Positions 55,725 through 64,000 of a DNA stretch of 64,000 nt are shown here, piece by piece; the stretch's first letter is position 1, and each line of letters opens with the position of its first letter. Source of the DNA: CAWCXF01 sp963799455. GTDB lineage: Bacteria; Pseudomonadota; Alphaproteobacteria; Rhodobacterales; Rhodobacteraceae. The translations under genes were made by a program, and so were the position numbers. The notes beneath the pieces are model-generated. The model was not told the origin of the DNA and made no database searches. It saw only the letters and a program-made list of their open reading frames with translations. The stretch lies in contig CAWCXF010000008.1 of the NCBI GenBank assembly GCA_963799455.1, positions 1,116,001 to 1,180,000 on the forward strand, read 5' to 3'.

Positions 55725-56411
55725 TCAGGCCACGAGCCGGTAGCCGCCCGACTCGGTGACGAGGAGCCGCGCGTTCGAGGGGTCGGGCTCGATCTTCTGG
55801 CGGAGCCGATAGATGTGGGTCTCGAGCGTGTGGGTCGTCACGCCCGCGTTGTAGCCCCAGACCTCGTGCAAGAGCACGTCGCGCGCCACCACGCCGTCCT
55901 GGGCGCGGTAGAGGTACTTGAGGATGTTGGTCTCCTTCTCAGTGAGCCGCACCTTCTTGTCGTCCTCGGTGACGAGCATCTTCGCAGAGGGGCGGAAGGT
56001 GTAGGGGCCGAGCTGGAACACGGCGTCCTCGGACTGCTCGTGGGTCCGGAGCTGGGCGCGGATGCGCGCGAGCAGCACGGGGAACTTGAAGGGCTTGGTG
56101 ACGTAGTCGTTGGCGCCGGCGTCGAGGCCGAGGATGGTGTCGGCGTCGCTGTCCTGGCCCGTCAGCATCAGGATCGGGCACTTGACGCCCGACTTGCGCA
56201 TCCTGCGGCACAGCTCGCGCCCGTCGGTGTCGGGCAGGCCCACGTCGAGGATCACCAGGTCGTGGAGCTGGGCGCGGGCCTTCTCCATCGCCTCCGCGCC
56301 GGTGCCCGCCTCGAACACGTCGAAATCCTCGGTCATGACGAGCTGCTCGGAGAGCGCCTCGCGCAGGTCCTCGTCGTCGTCCACGAGCAGGATCTTCTTC
56401 AGCTGTGGCAT
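55725..56411 (-). CDS. OmpR-family response regulator
   Basis: A 228-residue two-component regulator. The receiver domain has KKILLVDDDEDLREALSEQL, the phospho-Asp in HDLVILDVGLPDTDGRELC, MLTGQDSDADTILGLDAGAN and YVTKPFKFPVLLARIR. The winged-helix output domain has VRLTEKETNILKYLYRAQDG, EVWGYNAGVTTHTLETHIYR and LLVTESGGYRLVA. It resembles the orphan CenR-type regulators of alphaproteobacteria, essential for envelope control in some species; this is from memory. The ATG at 56411 has GGGAGGA. No kinase gene is adjacent. Confidence 0.9.
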   Translation of the reverse strand: MPQLKKILLVDDDEDLREALSEQLVMTEDFDVFEAGTGAEAMEKARAQLHDLVILDVGLPDTDGRELCRRMRKSGVKCPILMLTGQDSDADTILGLDAGANDYVTKPFKFPVLLARIRAQLRTHEQSEDAVFQLGPYTFRPSAKMLVTEDDKKVRLTEKETNILKYLYRAQDGVVARDVLLHEVWGYNAGVTTHTLETHIYRLRQKIEPDPSNARLLVTESGGYRLVA

Positions 56412-56554
56412 CGCGGTCCTCCCTTCACTTGGGCGTGAGGTGGAGGGCGGCCCGGCGCCGGGCAAGCGCCGGGCGGGCGATGTGGCGGCGCGCTCACGGG
56501 CATGTGTGGCGAGGGGGGCGATTGTTTCAGCCCGCCCGCATGATATGGGGCGCC

Positions 56555-57775
56555 ATGATGCGAGACCCCGCGGGGGACGCGGCCGACGCGCCGCCCAGCC
56601 TGCCCCCCTCCGAGCCGGCCGCGCCCCGGGCCCCCGGGCCCCGTCCGGCCGCGTCCGCCCCCGGCTCCGGCAGGGGCGGCGCCCCCTCGCTCGGGCCCGA
56701 CCCGCGCGAGGCGCTCGCGCGCGCCTCGGCCGATTTGCGCGCGGGGCTGCCGGTGCGGATCGGCGGCACGGTGATCGGCGCCGTCGAGACGGTCTCGGAC
56801 GCCCGTGCGGCGCTCCTGTTCGCGCGCCCCGGCGCGTGCCTCGCGCTCAGCGCGCGGCGCGCCTCGACCCTGCGCGCGCGCGCCTATGACGGGGACATCG
56901 CGCGCATCGTGCCGCCCGAGGGGGCCGACGGGCCTTGGGCGCGCGGCGTCGCGGACCCCACCGCCGACCTCGCGCGCCCGCTCCAGGGGCCGTTCACGAC
57001 GATGCGCGGCCCGGAGGGCGGGGGCGGTCACGGGGGCGGGGGCGGGGCCGCGGACGTGCGCGCGGGCGTCGCGCTGGCGCGCGCGGCGCAGCTCCTGCCG
57101 GCGGTGATCGCGGCGCCCGCCGAGGGGCTGGCGACGCAGGGGCTGACGGCGCTCGCGCCCGAGGCCGTGACGCAGGGCCTGGCGCGCGCGCCCGCGCTGG
57201 CCCGGGCGAGCGCCGCGCGGGTGCCGCTGGCGGTGTCGGAGGCGGGCCGCGTCCACGTCTTCCGCCCCGACGACGGGGGCCCCGAGCACTACGCGGTGGA
57301 GATCGGCCGGCCCGACCGGGGGCGCCCGGTGCTGGCGCGGCTGCACTCGGCCTGCTTCACCGGCGACGTGCTGGGCTCGCTCAAATGCGACTGCGGCGCG
57401 CAGCTGCACGGCGCGCTCGACGCGATGGGGCGCGAGGGGGCGGGGCTGCTGCTCTACCTCAACCAGGAGGGGCGGGGCATCGGGCTCGCCAACAAGATGC
57501 GCGCCTACGCGCTCCAGGACCAGGGCTTCGACACGGTGGAGGCCAACCATCGGCTCGGCTTCGAGGACGACGAGCGCGACTTCCGCCTCGGCGCCGAGAT
57601 GCTGCGGCGCCTGGGCGTGCGCGCCGTGCGGCTGATGACCAACAACCCCGCCAAGATCGCCCGGCTCGAGGCGGAGGGCGTCGAGGTCGCCGAGCGCGTG
57701 CCGCTCGTGGCCGCGCCCACGCGCTTCAACGAGGGCTACCTCGCCGCCAAGGCGCGCGCGGGGCATCTGCTGTAG
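56555..57775 (+). CDS. ribA: GTP cyclohydrolase II
   Basis: The first enzyme of riboflavin synthesis, opening GTP. The C-terminal RibA domain has RLHSACFTGDVLGSLKCDCG (three zinc Cys), LLYLNQEGRGIGLANKMRAY, NHRLGFEDDERDFRLGAEML and RLMTNNPAKIARLEAEG. The N-terminal half (about 190 residues) is a Pro/Ala-rich leader plus a diverged domain (ALLFARPGACLALSARRAS) as seen in Rhodobacterales RibA. Two ATGs at 56555 and 56558 and one at 56540 compete; I use 56555. It is divergent from the response regulator. Confidence 0.9.
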   Translation: MMRDPAGDAADAPPSLPPSEPAAPRAPGPRPAASAPGSGRGGAPSLGPDPREALARASADLRAGLPVRIGGTVIGAVETVSDARAALLFARPGACLALSARRASTLRARAYDGDIARIVPPEGADGPWARGVADPTADLARPLQGPFTTMRGPEGGGGHGGGGGAADVRAGVALARAAQLLPAVIAAPAEGLATQGLTALAPEAVTQGLARAPALARASAARVPLAVSEAGRVHVFRPDDGGPEHYAVEIGRPDRGRPVLARLHSACFTGDVLGSLKCDCGAQLHGALDAMGREGAGLLLYLNQEGRGIGLANKMRAYALQDQGFDTVEANHRLGFEDDERDFRLGAEMLRRLGVRAVRLMTNNPAKIARLEAEGVEVAERVPLVAAPTRFNEGYLAAKARAGHLL

Positions 57776-58149
57776 GAGGGGCCCGGATGGGATCGGGGCG
57801 CCCTGGACCTCGGCGCGCGCGGCTCGACGGCGAGAGGCCGGGCTGCCGCAGGCCGCGCCGCTTCGTCTCGGGCCGGGCGGCGTGGGGACCGTGGCTCGGA
57901 TGCCGGGGAGCGCGCAGGGGCGACGGACCCGGCCGCCCCGGCCCGGGCCGCGCGGAGTGCGGCCCGGGCGCCCGACGCCAGACCGCCCAGGCCCTCGCAG
58001 GGCGACCGATCGGCGGGGCGGGCCGCCCGCGTCCCGGCGCGAAGGCCGGCCGATCCCCGCGACCCGGGCGGCGCGCCCGCCCCCCGCGGCCCGACGGGCA
58101 CGGCGAGCGCGCCGCGGTCCTGCGGGGGCCCGCCCGGACCCACGACCTC
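57776..58149. other. Spacer or unresolved 5' end of the YkuD gene
   Basis: The frame of the following YkuD gene is open through this stretch back to an ATG at 57787, but the encoded residues are Arg/Gly/Pro-rich noise unlike the family. I see no other gene. Confidence 0.4.
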
Positions 58150-58641
58150 GTGGTGACGCCGCGCGGGCCGCATGGCGCGACGCTGCGCCAGGGGGGCCGG
58201 CGCTGCCCCTGCGTCGTCGGGCGGGGGGGCGTGGCCTCGGCGAAGCGCGAGGGCGACGGGACGACGCCCGTGGGCGCGCACCGGATCGCGGGGCTGATGT
58301 GGCGCCCCGACCGGATGGCGCGGCCGGCGCCGTGGGCGCGCCCCATCGGCGCGGGCGCGCTGTGGTGCGACGACCCCGCGCACCCCGCCTACAACCGCCT
58401 CGTGCGCGCCCCGTTCGCGGGCTCGGCCGAGCGGCTGCGGCGGGCCGATCCGCTCTACGACCTGGTGCTGCTGACCGACTGGAACGCCGAAGGGGTGCCC
58501 GAGGGAGGCTCGGCGATCTTCGTCCACCGCTGGCGCCGCGCGGGCATGGCGACGGAAGGCTGCATCGCGCTGGCGCCGTCGGACCTGCTCCGCCTGGCCA
58601 AGCGCGCGCGCCCCGGCACCCGGCTGATCGTGCGCCCCTGA
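58150..58641 (+). CDS. YkuD-type L,D-transpeptidase domain protein
   Basis: A compact YkuD protein of about 164 residues. Motifs are RCPCVVGRGGVASAKREGDG, TTPVGAHRIAGLMWRPDRM, YDLVLLTDWNAEG, and the catalytic HRWRRAGMATEGCIALAPSD (His and Cys). This group has no signal peptide and its role is less clear than for periplasmic L,D-transpeptidases. The true start is uncertain; family homology begins near 58138 (HDLVVTPRG), and only GTG codons at 58150 and 58153 lie near. An indel upstream is possible. Confidence 0.75.
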   Translation: MVTPRGPHGATLRQGGRRCPCVVGRGGVASAKREGDGTTPVGAHRIAGLMWRPDRMARPAPWARPIGAGALWCDDPAHPAYNRLVRAPFAGSAERLRRADPLYDLVLLTDWNAEGVPEGGSAIFVHRWRRAGMATEGCIALAPSDLLRLAKRARPGTRLIVRP

Positions 58642-58651
58642 GCGCGGGGGT

Positions 58652-58673
58652 CTGGGGGCACGCGTGCCCCCAG
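58652..58673. terminator. 22-bp perfect palindrome between convergent genes
   Basis: CTGGGGGCAC and its complement around GCG form a 22-bp perfect palindrome a few bases after the YkuD stop and before the yggS stop. It belongs to the same module as at 7072-7093 and 41349-41370. Confidence 0.6.
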
Positions 58674-58676
58674 CCT

Positions 58677-59372
58677 TCAAGGCCGCTCGCCGAACACGCC
58701 GGAGCCGACCCGGACATGCGTGGCCCCCTGCGCCACCGCCCGCTCGAAATCCCCCGACATCCCCATCGAGAGCGCATCAAGCCCGTTCCTTGCCCCGATC
58801 CTCGCCAGGAGCGCGAAGTGGAGCGAGGGCTCCTCGCCCTGGGGGGGGATGCACATCAGCCCGCGCAGGGGCAGGTCGAGCGCGCGGCAGCGGGCCACCA
58901 GGGCGTCGGCGCCGTCGGGCACGACTCCCGCCTTCTGCGGCTCCTCGCCGGTGTTGACCTGCACGAAGAGGCCGGGGCAGCGCCCGATCTCCTGCGCGAG
59001 CCGCGCGAGCCCTTCGGCCAGGCGCTCCCGGTCCACCGAGTGGATGGCCTGGAACAGCGTCATGGCCGCGCGGGCCTTGTTGGTCTGGAGGGGGCCTACG
59101 AGGTGGAGCTCGACGCCCTCGTAGGCGTCCATGAGGGGCTCCCAGCGCCCCTGGGCCTCCTGGACGCGGTTCTCGCCGAAGAGGCGGTGGCCGGCGTCGA
59201 GGACGGCGCGCACGCGCGCCTCGGGCTGGAGCTTGGAGACGGCGACCAGGCGCGCGGAGCCCGGCTCGCGCCCCGCGCGGGCCTCGGCGGCGCGCAGCCG
59301 GTCGAGGACGGACGCGAGGCCGGCCCCTGGCCCGGCGTCGGTCTCGGCGGCGGTCTCGGCGGCGGTGGTCAT
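58677..59372 (-). CDS. yggS: PLP homeostasis protein YggS/PLPBP
   Basis: A 231-residue PLP-binding protein (single alanine-racemase-like barrel) that controls free PLP. The PLP Lys is in LVAVSKLQPEARV; FGENRVQEAQGRW, LHLVGPLQTNKAR, VQVNTGEEPQKAG, GLMCIPPQGEE and LSMGMSGDFERAV complete the family pattern. The ATG at 59372 follows GGGAGG. A short Ala/Glu/Thr-rich N-terminus precedes the domain. Confidence 0.95.
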   Translation of the reverse strand: MTTAAETAAETDAGPGAGLASVLDRLRAAEARAGREPGSARLVAVSKLQPEARVRAVLDAGHRLFGENRVQEAQGRWEPLMDAYEGVELHLVGPLQTNKARAAMTLFQAIHSVDRERLAEGLARLAQEIGRCPGLFVQVNTGEEPQKAGVVPDGADALVARCRALDLPLRGLMCIPPQGEEPSLHFALLARIGARNGLDALSMGMSGDFERAVAQGATHVRVGSGVFGERP

Positions 59373-59559
59373 GGGGGCCTCCCTCGTGGCGCGCGGCCCG
59401 GAGGCTAGGGCGCCCCGCGGCCGGAGGCGAGGCCGCGTGCGGCGGGGGCGGGCCGCGCGGCCCGCCCCCTCGTCTCGAAGCCTCGGCCGGCGGGCCGCGG
59501 CGCAGGGTTCGCGGCGACCCCCCCGGCGCGCCCCGCTCGGCCTCGTCCCGAGCCCTCGG

Positions 59560-60792
59560 TCAGAAGGCCATCGCGACGCCGAGCGCGTAGCGGTCCTGCT
59601 CGAAGGTGCCGACCTCGCCGCGGGTCCAGCCGAACTGCGCCTCGGCGCCGCTGCCGAGGTCGTAGTTGACGACGATGGCGTAGCCCTCGGTGTCGGCGTC
59701 CGCGAACTGCGGGTTGCCTTCGGGGTCGAGATCGATCGCGCCCTCGTCGTCGAAGATCAGCACGGGGGCGTTGTTGAACCGGCCCCAGTTGGCCGCGACG
59801 GTCCAGGCGTCGAAGGTGTAGCCCAGCGCGAAGCCGACATGGTCGTAGTTCTCGCCGTTGTTGTCGTCGCCCTCGGAGTAGTTGGCGATCGCGCGCAGGC
59901 CCCCGCCGAGCGCCAGGTCGGCGCTGACGCCCCAGACCTCGCGGGTCACGTCGTCGAGATCGTCGTCGTTCTCGTCGTCGTCGTCGATGAGGTTCCCGAG
60001 GTCCTGGAAGGGCGTGAAGGCGTCGATGCGCTGGTAGCCGAGGCCGAGGCCCACGCCGATCTCGCGCCCGAGGCTGTTGAAGCCGGTCGAGTAGCGCGCG
60101 CCGATGCCGAGCACCGGGTCGCCATCCACGTTGCCACCCCGGTCGCCGAGGAGCCTGAAGTCCTCGGCGATCTCGCCGCGGTTGTCGTCGAGCTCCGCCG
60201 ACACGGCGACGCCGAAATCGCCCAGGACGTATTCGTAGCGGAAGATCTGGCCGTCATAGGCGCCGTCGAGGCCCTGGTTGCCGTTGTAGCCCGCGTGCTC
60301 GTTCTCGTCGTTGAGCGAGGCGCCGATGATGGCCTCCTGGAGCGCCCAGTCGAAGGCGCCGTCGGTGTCGCCCGCGGTCAGCGTGCCGAACGGGCCCGAC
60401 AGGAAGATCGACTCCCCGCCCTGGGTGTCGTTGTCGAAGGCCGGGGAGCCGCCCACCTCGAGGTCGTTGATGCCGGTGATGATCCCGCCGCCCGCGTCGC
60501 CCGAGCGCTCGACCGCGAGGGGCAGGGTGCGGTCGGTGTCGGACTCGTCGAGGTCGATGTCGGCGCCGAAGCTCAAGCCCCCGTCCGTCTCGCCCACCAT
60601 GGTGAAGGTGACGTCGATGTCGGTGTGGAACTGGAGGTCGCCGCTGTCGCCCGGATCGAACACGCCGATCTCGGCGAAGCCGGTGAGCGCGACGCTCGGG
60701 GCCACCACCACGTCGTCGACGCCCAGGTCCTGGGCGGCGGCGAACCCGGCGGTCGCGACCAGCGCCGTGGTCGCGTAGAGGATTCTCTTCAT
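59560..60792 (-). CDS. Acidic outer-membrane porin
   Basis: A 410-residue general porin of the Rhodobacter type. The leader MKRILYATTALVATAGFAAA is a standard signal peptide. The mature part alternates as beta strands (VALTGFAEIGVFDPG, FGVAVSAELDD, TVAANWGRFN), with a C-terminal strand ending RYALGVAMAF (terminal Phe, the Bam recognition signal). It is strikingly Asp-rich, with a loop NLIDDDDENDDDLDDV. A GAGGGA ribosome site precedes the ATG at 60792. Its promoter should lie in 60793-61070, with no clear box. Confidence 0.9.
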   Translation of the reverse strand: MKRILYATTALVATAGFAAAQDLGVDDVVVAPSVALTGFAEIGVFDPGDSGDLQFHTDIDVTFTMVGETDGGLSFGADIDLDESDTDRTLPLAVERSGDAGGGIITGINDLEVGGSPAFDNDTQGGESIFLSGPFGTLTAGDTDGAFDWALQEAIIGASLNDENEHAGYNGNQGLDGAYDGQIFRYEYVLGDFGVAVSAELDDNRGEIAEDFRLLGDRGGNVDGDPVLGIGARYSTGFNSLGREIGVGLGLGYQRIDAFTPFQDLGNLIDDDDENDDDLDDVTREVWGVSADLALGGGLRAIANYSEGDDNNGENYDHVGFALGYTFDAWTVAANWGRFNNAPVLIFDDEGAIDLDPEGNPQFADADTEGYAIVVNYDLGSGAEAQFGWTRGEVGTFEQDRYALGVAMAF

Positions 60793-61070
60793 GACTGTCC
60801 CTCGTGTTGTCTTGGTGCCTCCGGCGCGGGCGCGCTGAGGCCGGCACGAGCGTTCTTTCGCCCATGGCCGCCGGAGCTGGCAACGAAAGCCGCTGACGCC
60901 GAGGGAGTCCCGGGGGCGCTGATGCAACGGTGCCACGGTGTGTGGCCCCGGCGCGACCCCCGCCCCCCGCGGCCCGGCGCTTGTGAGGCCGGGCGCGCTC
61001 GTCTAAGCCTCGGGCGGCGCGGGGCGGCGGGGCCGGGACGCGCGGCGGCACGGGGTCGAACGGGGTCGAG

Positions 61071-61643
61071 ATGGATCGGATCGAGGACCGCCCCGCCGGC
61101 GCGCGGCGCGGGGCGCGACGGCGGTGGAAGTCCGGGCGATGGAAGTCCGGGCGGCGGACGGCTGGGCGGCGGACGGCCGGGCGGGCGGGGCTCCTGCTGG
61201 CCGGCGCCGCGCTCGCGGGCTGCGCGGGCGGCGCCCCCGACCCCGCGCGCGTCGAGGCCGCCCGCGTCCAGAGCCGCGCGGCCGGGCTCGAGCGCGGCGA
61301 GCGCGAGACGATCTGGGATCTGTTCGACCGGCGCGGCCCCGACACCGCCGTCGAGGTCAACCGCTACCTCTGGGACGCCGCGCTCGACGTGCTCGACTTC
61401 ATGCCGGTCGAGGCGGTGGACCCGTTCACCGGCGTGATCGTGATGGGCTACGGCGCCCCTCCCGGGGGCGGGACGCCCTACCGCGCCACCGTCTACGTCC
61501 AGGATCCCGCGCTCGACGCGCGCTCGCTCAACGTGGCGCTGGCCACCCGCTCGGGCCCTGCCCCCGCGGCCACCCAGCGCGCCGTCGAGGACGCCATCCT
61601 GACGCGCGCCCGCCAGCTCCGCATCGCCGCCGGCCGCCTCTGA
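61071..61643 (+). CDS. DUF3576 lipoprotein
   Basis: A 190-residue putative lipoprotein. The lipobox LAGC ends a hydrophobic segment (AGLLLAGAALAGC). The mature DUF3576 region has ETIWDLFDRRGPDTAVEVNR, YLWDAALDVLDFMPVEAVDPF and YRATVYVQDPALDARSLNVA. The N-terminal n-region is abnormally long (about 38 residues) and holds short duplications (WKSGR twice, RTAGR twice), so the true start may be internal. It precedes leuS, the usual order in Rhodobacterales. Confidence 0.85.
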   Translation: MDRIEDRPAGARRGARRRWKSGRWKSGRRTAGRRTAGRAGLLLAGAALAGCAGGAPDPARVEAARVQSRAAGLERGERETIWDLFDRRGPDTAVEVNRYLWDAALDVLDFMPVEAVDPFTGVIVMGYGAPPGGGTPYRATVYVQDPALDARSLNVALATRSGPAPAATQRAVEDAILTRARQLRIAAGRL

Positions 61644-61955
61644 GCGGAACGCCGGCCGCGGGTCGGTCGGGGCGCCGACTGCGAGTCGGGGCGCCGACGG
61701 CGAGCCGGGGGCGCCGACGGCGAGCCGGGGCGCCGACCGCGAGCCGGACCGGCGGCTGCGAGCCGGGACGGCGGCTGGCGGGGCACGACCGGCGGGAGGC
61801 GCGCTCGCGCCGATGATCGACCTCGATCCGCGGCGGGCTCACGCGGCCGGTGGACGTCCCCCGCGATCTGGGTGAGTTTCGAGCCTCAAGGGACTTTCAC
61901 GGATCCTGCCGGGTTCGCTCGATCCATCGCCCACGCGCTGCCGAGGACGCCCGAG
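61644..61955. other. Spacer between DUF3576 gene and leuS
   Basis: Contains the ~19-bp repeat array listed separately, then 190 bp that should hold the leuS promoter. No gene. Confidence 0.5.
61669..61765. repeat. Imperfect ~19-bp tandem repeat
   Basis: About five imperfect copies of CGGGGCGCCGACGGCGAGC directly after the DUF3576 gene. Confidence 0.85.
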
Positions 61956-64000
61956 ATGCCAGACGACGCCACGCCCCCCGACGACGCCCCTCGGACCGAC
62001 GCCCCCGCCCGCTACGACCCCGCCCGCTACGACCCCGCCGCGATCGAGCCGCGCTGGCAGGCCGCCTGGGAGGAGGCGGGCGCGTTCCGCGCGGGACGCC
62101 GGCCCGAGGCGGAGAAGGCCTACGTGCTGGAGATGTTCCCCTACCCCTCCGGGCGCATCCACATCGGGCACGTGCGCAACTACGCCATGGGCGACGTGAT
62201 CGCGCGCCACCGGATCGCGCGCGGCTTCGACGTGCTGCACCCGATGGGCTGGGACGCCTTCGGGCTGCCGGCCGAGAACGCCGCCGCCGCCTCGGGGGGC
62301 CATCCGAAGGACTGGACCCACGCCAACATCGCCGACATGCGCGCGCAGATGAAGCCCTTGGGCTTCTCGATCGACTGGAGCCGCGAGATCGCCACCTGCG
62401 ACCCCGAGTACTACGGCCGGCAGCAGGCGCTCTTCCTCGACATGCTCGACGCGGGGCTGGTCTATCGCAAGACCGCGACCGTCAACTGGGATCCGGTGGA
62501 CAGGACCGTGCTCGCCAACGAGCAGGTCGAGGACGGGCGCGGCTGGCGCTCGGGCGCGCTCGTCGAGCGCCGCGAGCTGACGCAGTGGTTCTTCCGCATC
62601 TCCGAGTTCGCCGAGGATCTGCTGGAGGCCCTGGACGGCCTCGACCAGTGGCCGCCCAAGGTCAAGGCGATGCAGGCCAACTGGATCGGCCGCTCGCGGG
62701 GGCTCCAGATGACCTTCGTGTTGACGGAGCCCGCCCACGGCTTCGACGGCGTGGAGGTCTACACCACGCGGCCCGACACGCTGGCCGGCGCCTCCTTCGT
62801 CGCCGTCTCGCCCGACCATCCGCTGGCCAAGGCTCTGGAGGCCGGCGACCCCGCGCTGGCGGCGTTCTCGGCGGAGGCGCGGCGCGGCGGCACCTCCGAG
62901 GAGGCGATCGAGACGGCCGAGAAGCGCGGGCACGACACGGGCCTCACGGCCGTCCACCCGCTCGGCGGCGAGCCCCTGCCCGTCTGGGTGGCGAACTTCG
63001 TGCTGATGGACTACGGCACCGGCGCCGTGTTCGGCTGCCCGGCGCACGACCAGCGCGACCTCGACTTCGCCCGCAAGTACGGGCTGCGCGTGATCGACAC
63101 CTTCGTGGCCCTCGACGACCCGGCGCCCGTCGAGGACACGGCCTTCGTGCCGCCCAAGACGGAAGCGGTGCGCTGGACCCGGCAGCCCGCCGGGCTCGAC
63201 GTGGCCACCGGCCAGGAGGCGATCGACGCCACGATCGCCTGGGCCGAGGCGCAGGGGCTGGGCCAGGGTCGCACCCGGTTCCGACTGCGCGACTGGGGGC
63301 TCTCGCGCCAGCGCTACTGGGGCTGCCCGATCCCCATCGTCCACTGCGAGGCCTGCGGCGTCGTGCCCGTGCCGAAGGACCAGCTCCCCGTGCGCCTGCC
63401 CGACGACGTGTCCTTCGAGCAGCCCGGCAACCCGCTCAACCGGCATCCGACATGGCGCGACGTGCCTTGCCCCGCCTGCGGCGGCCCCGCCCGGCGCGAG
63501 ACCGACACGATGGACACCTTCGTGGACTCGTCGTGGTACTACGCACGCTTCACCGCGCCCGACGCCCCCGGCCCCACGGACAGGGAGGCCGCCGCCCGCT
63601 GGCTGCCGGTGGACCAGTACATCGGCGGCGTCGAGCACGCGATCCTGCACCTGCTCTACAGCCGCTTCTTCGCCCGCGCGATGATCCGCACGGGCCACCT
63701 GCCCGAGGCCGCGCGGGAGCCCTTCGCGGCGCTCTTCACGCAAGGCATGGTGACGCACGAGGTCTACCAGACCAGGGACGGCGACGGCCGGCCGGTCTAC
63801 CACTTCCCCGAGGAGATCATGTGGGAGAACGGGATCCCCCACGCCCAGCGGGCCGTCCCGGGGCCGGGCGAGGCGAAGGCGGGATGCGGCCACCTGGAGA
63901 CGGTCCCCGTCGAGGTTCTGCCCTCCGCCAAGATGTCGAAGTCCAAGCGCAACGTCGTCGACCCGCAGGCCATCGTCGCGCGCTTCGGCGCCGACGCCGC
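61956..64000 (+). CDS. leuS: Leucyl-tRNA synthetase, 3' end outside window
   Basis: A class I aminoacyl-tRNA synthetase charging tRNA-Leu; 681 codons are visible and the frame is intact to the window end. HIGH motif: FPYPSGRIHIGHVRNYAMGD. The editing (CP1) domain has YTTRPDTLAGASFVAVSPDH, and a Cys-type zinc site lies in CEACGVVPV with PCPACGGPARRETDTMDTF. KMSKS motif: LPSAKMSKSKRNVVDPQ. The ATG at 61956 has GAGGACG upstream. The N-terminus has a short duplicated ARYDP. Confidence 0.95.
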   Translation, partial: MPDDATPPDDAPRTDAPARYDPARYDPAAIEPRWQAAWEEAGAFRAGRRPEAEKAYVLEMFPYPSGRIHIGHVRNYAMGDVIARHRIARGFDVLHPMGWDAFGLPAENAAAASGGHPKDWTHANIADMRAQMKPLGFSIDWSREIATCDPEYYGRQQALFLDMLDAGLVYRKTATVNWDPVDRTVLANEQVEDGRGWRSGALVERRELTQWFFRISEFAEDLLEALDGLDQWPPKVKAMQANWIGRSRGLQMTFVLTEPAHGFDGVEVYTTRPDTLAGASFVAVSPDHPLAKALEAGDPALAAFSAEARRGGTSEEAIETAEKRGHDTGLTAVHPLGGEPLPVWVANFVLMDYGTGAVFGCPAHDQRDLDFARKYGLRVIDTFVALDDPAPVEDTAFVPPKTEAVRWTRQPAGLDVATGQEAIDATIAWAEAQGLGQGRTRFRLRDWGLSRQRYWGCPIPIVHCEACGVVPVPKDQLPVRLPDDVSFEQPGNPLNRHPTWRDVPCPACGGPARRETDTMDTFVDSSWYYARFTAPDAPGPTDREAAARWLPVDQYIGGVEHAILHLLYSRFFARAMIRTGHLPEAAREPFAALFTQGMVTHEVYQTRDGDGRPVYHFPEEIMWENGIPHAQRAVPGPGEAKAGCGHLETVPVEVLPSAKMSKSKRNVVDPQAIVARFGADA

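Noticed and set aside
57787..58149. 100-residue N-terminal extension of the YkuD protein
   Set aside because: The encoded Arg/Gly/Pro-rich residues do not resemble the family, and no ribosome site supports the ATG at 57787.
61839..63893. Long open frame antisense to leuS
   Set aside because: Antisense frames stay open in very GC-rich genes. The plus strand encodes a complete leuS with both signature motifs, and the antisense product is low-complexity His/Gly/Val/Ala.

Overview
The window is very GC-rich (about 75% by eye). Its gene order is that of an alphaproteobacterium close to the Rhodobacterales (Paracoccaceae/Roseobacter-type). Supporting features are the SdhAF4/RsmB/heparinase II-III/PurH/LspA/BamF-like/M16-M16 block, DapB/RbfA/TruB/RpsO/PNPase, the FtsK/LolA pair, and DUF3576 followed by LeuS. 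An Asp-rich porin and a GDSL protein with a VPxPA-type C-terminal tail fit a marine or halotolerant relative. This placement is inference from gene content, not from a database search.

Layout: 1-4078 (minus) is one operon: an AMP-binding acyl-CoA synthetase, a low-GC DUF6650-like gene, a small membrane ORF, a LivG-type ABC ATPase and two translationally coupled unknowns. 4079-6246 is a degenerate patch with a phage protease-like remnant and a broken IS630 transposase. 6247-18817 holds an SDR, MutL, two M16 peptidases, a BamF-like lipoprotein, LspA, PurH and a heparinase-family protein. An intact IS1182-type element (19332-21114) lies between that block and RsmB/SdhAF4. 23589-31775 carries DapB, RbfA, a DUF2233 protein, TruB, a dehalogenase-like hydrolase, ribosomal protein S15 and PNPase. 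31883-43202 carries hydrolases, an L,D-transpeptidase, a peroxiredoxin, a pseudouridine synthase, a GFA protein, a free-Met-sulfoxide-reductase-like GAF protein, a STAS/anti-sigma-kinase pair, a gamma-glutamyltransferase-like protein, HspQ, a lytic transglycosylase and LolA. 43757-64000 carries FtsK, an aminotransferase, an amidase, a UbiH-like monooxygenase, Trm112-like and LON-domain proteins, a thioredoxin-TPR protein, exonuclease III, an OmpR-type regulator, RibA, a YkuD protein, YggS, a porin, a DUF3576 lipoprotein and the start of LeuS.

Most genes are housekeeping: translation, cell envelope, DNA repair, lysine/purine/riboflavin synthesis. Two features stand out. First, many genes, including the essential rpsO and rbfA, are broken by single-base indels, mostly +1, which points to uncorrected sequencing errors rather than true pseudogenes. 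Second, short tandem repeats (7-30 bp units) occur throughout, in-frame inside coding regions and out of frame in spacers. I did not find a clear new multi-gene system. The best leads are the repeat expansions, the coupled unknown genes at the left edge, the small ORF beside the IS1182 element and the recurrent palindromic terminator module.
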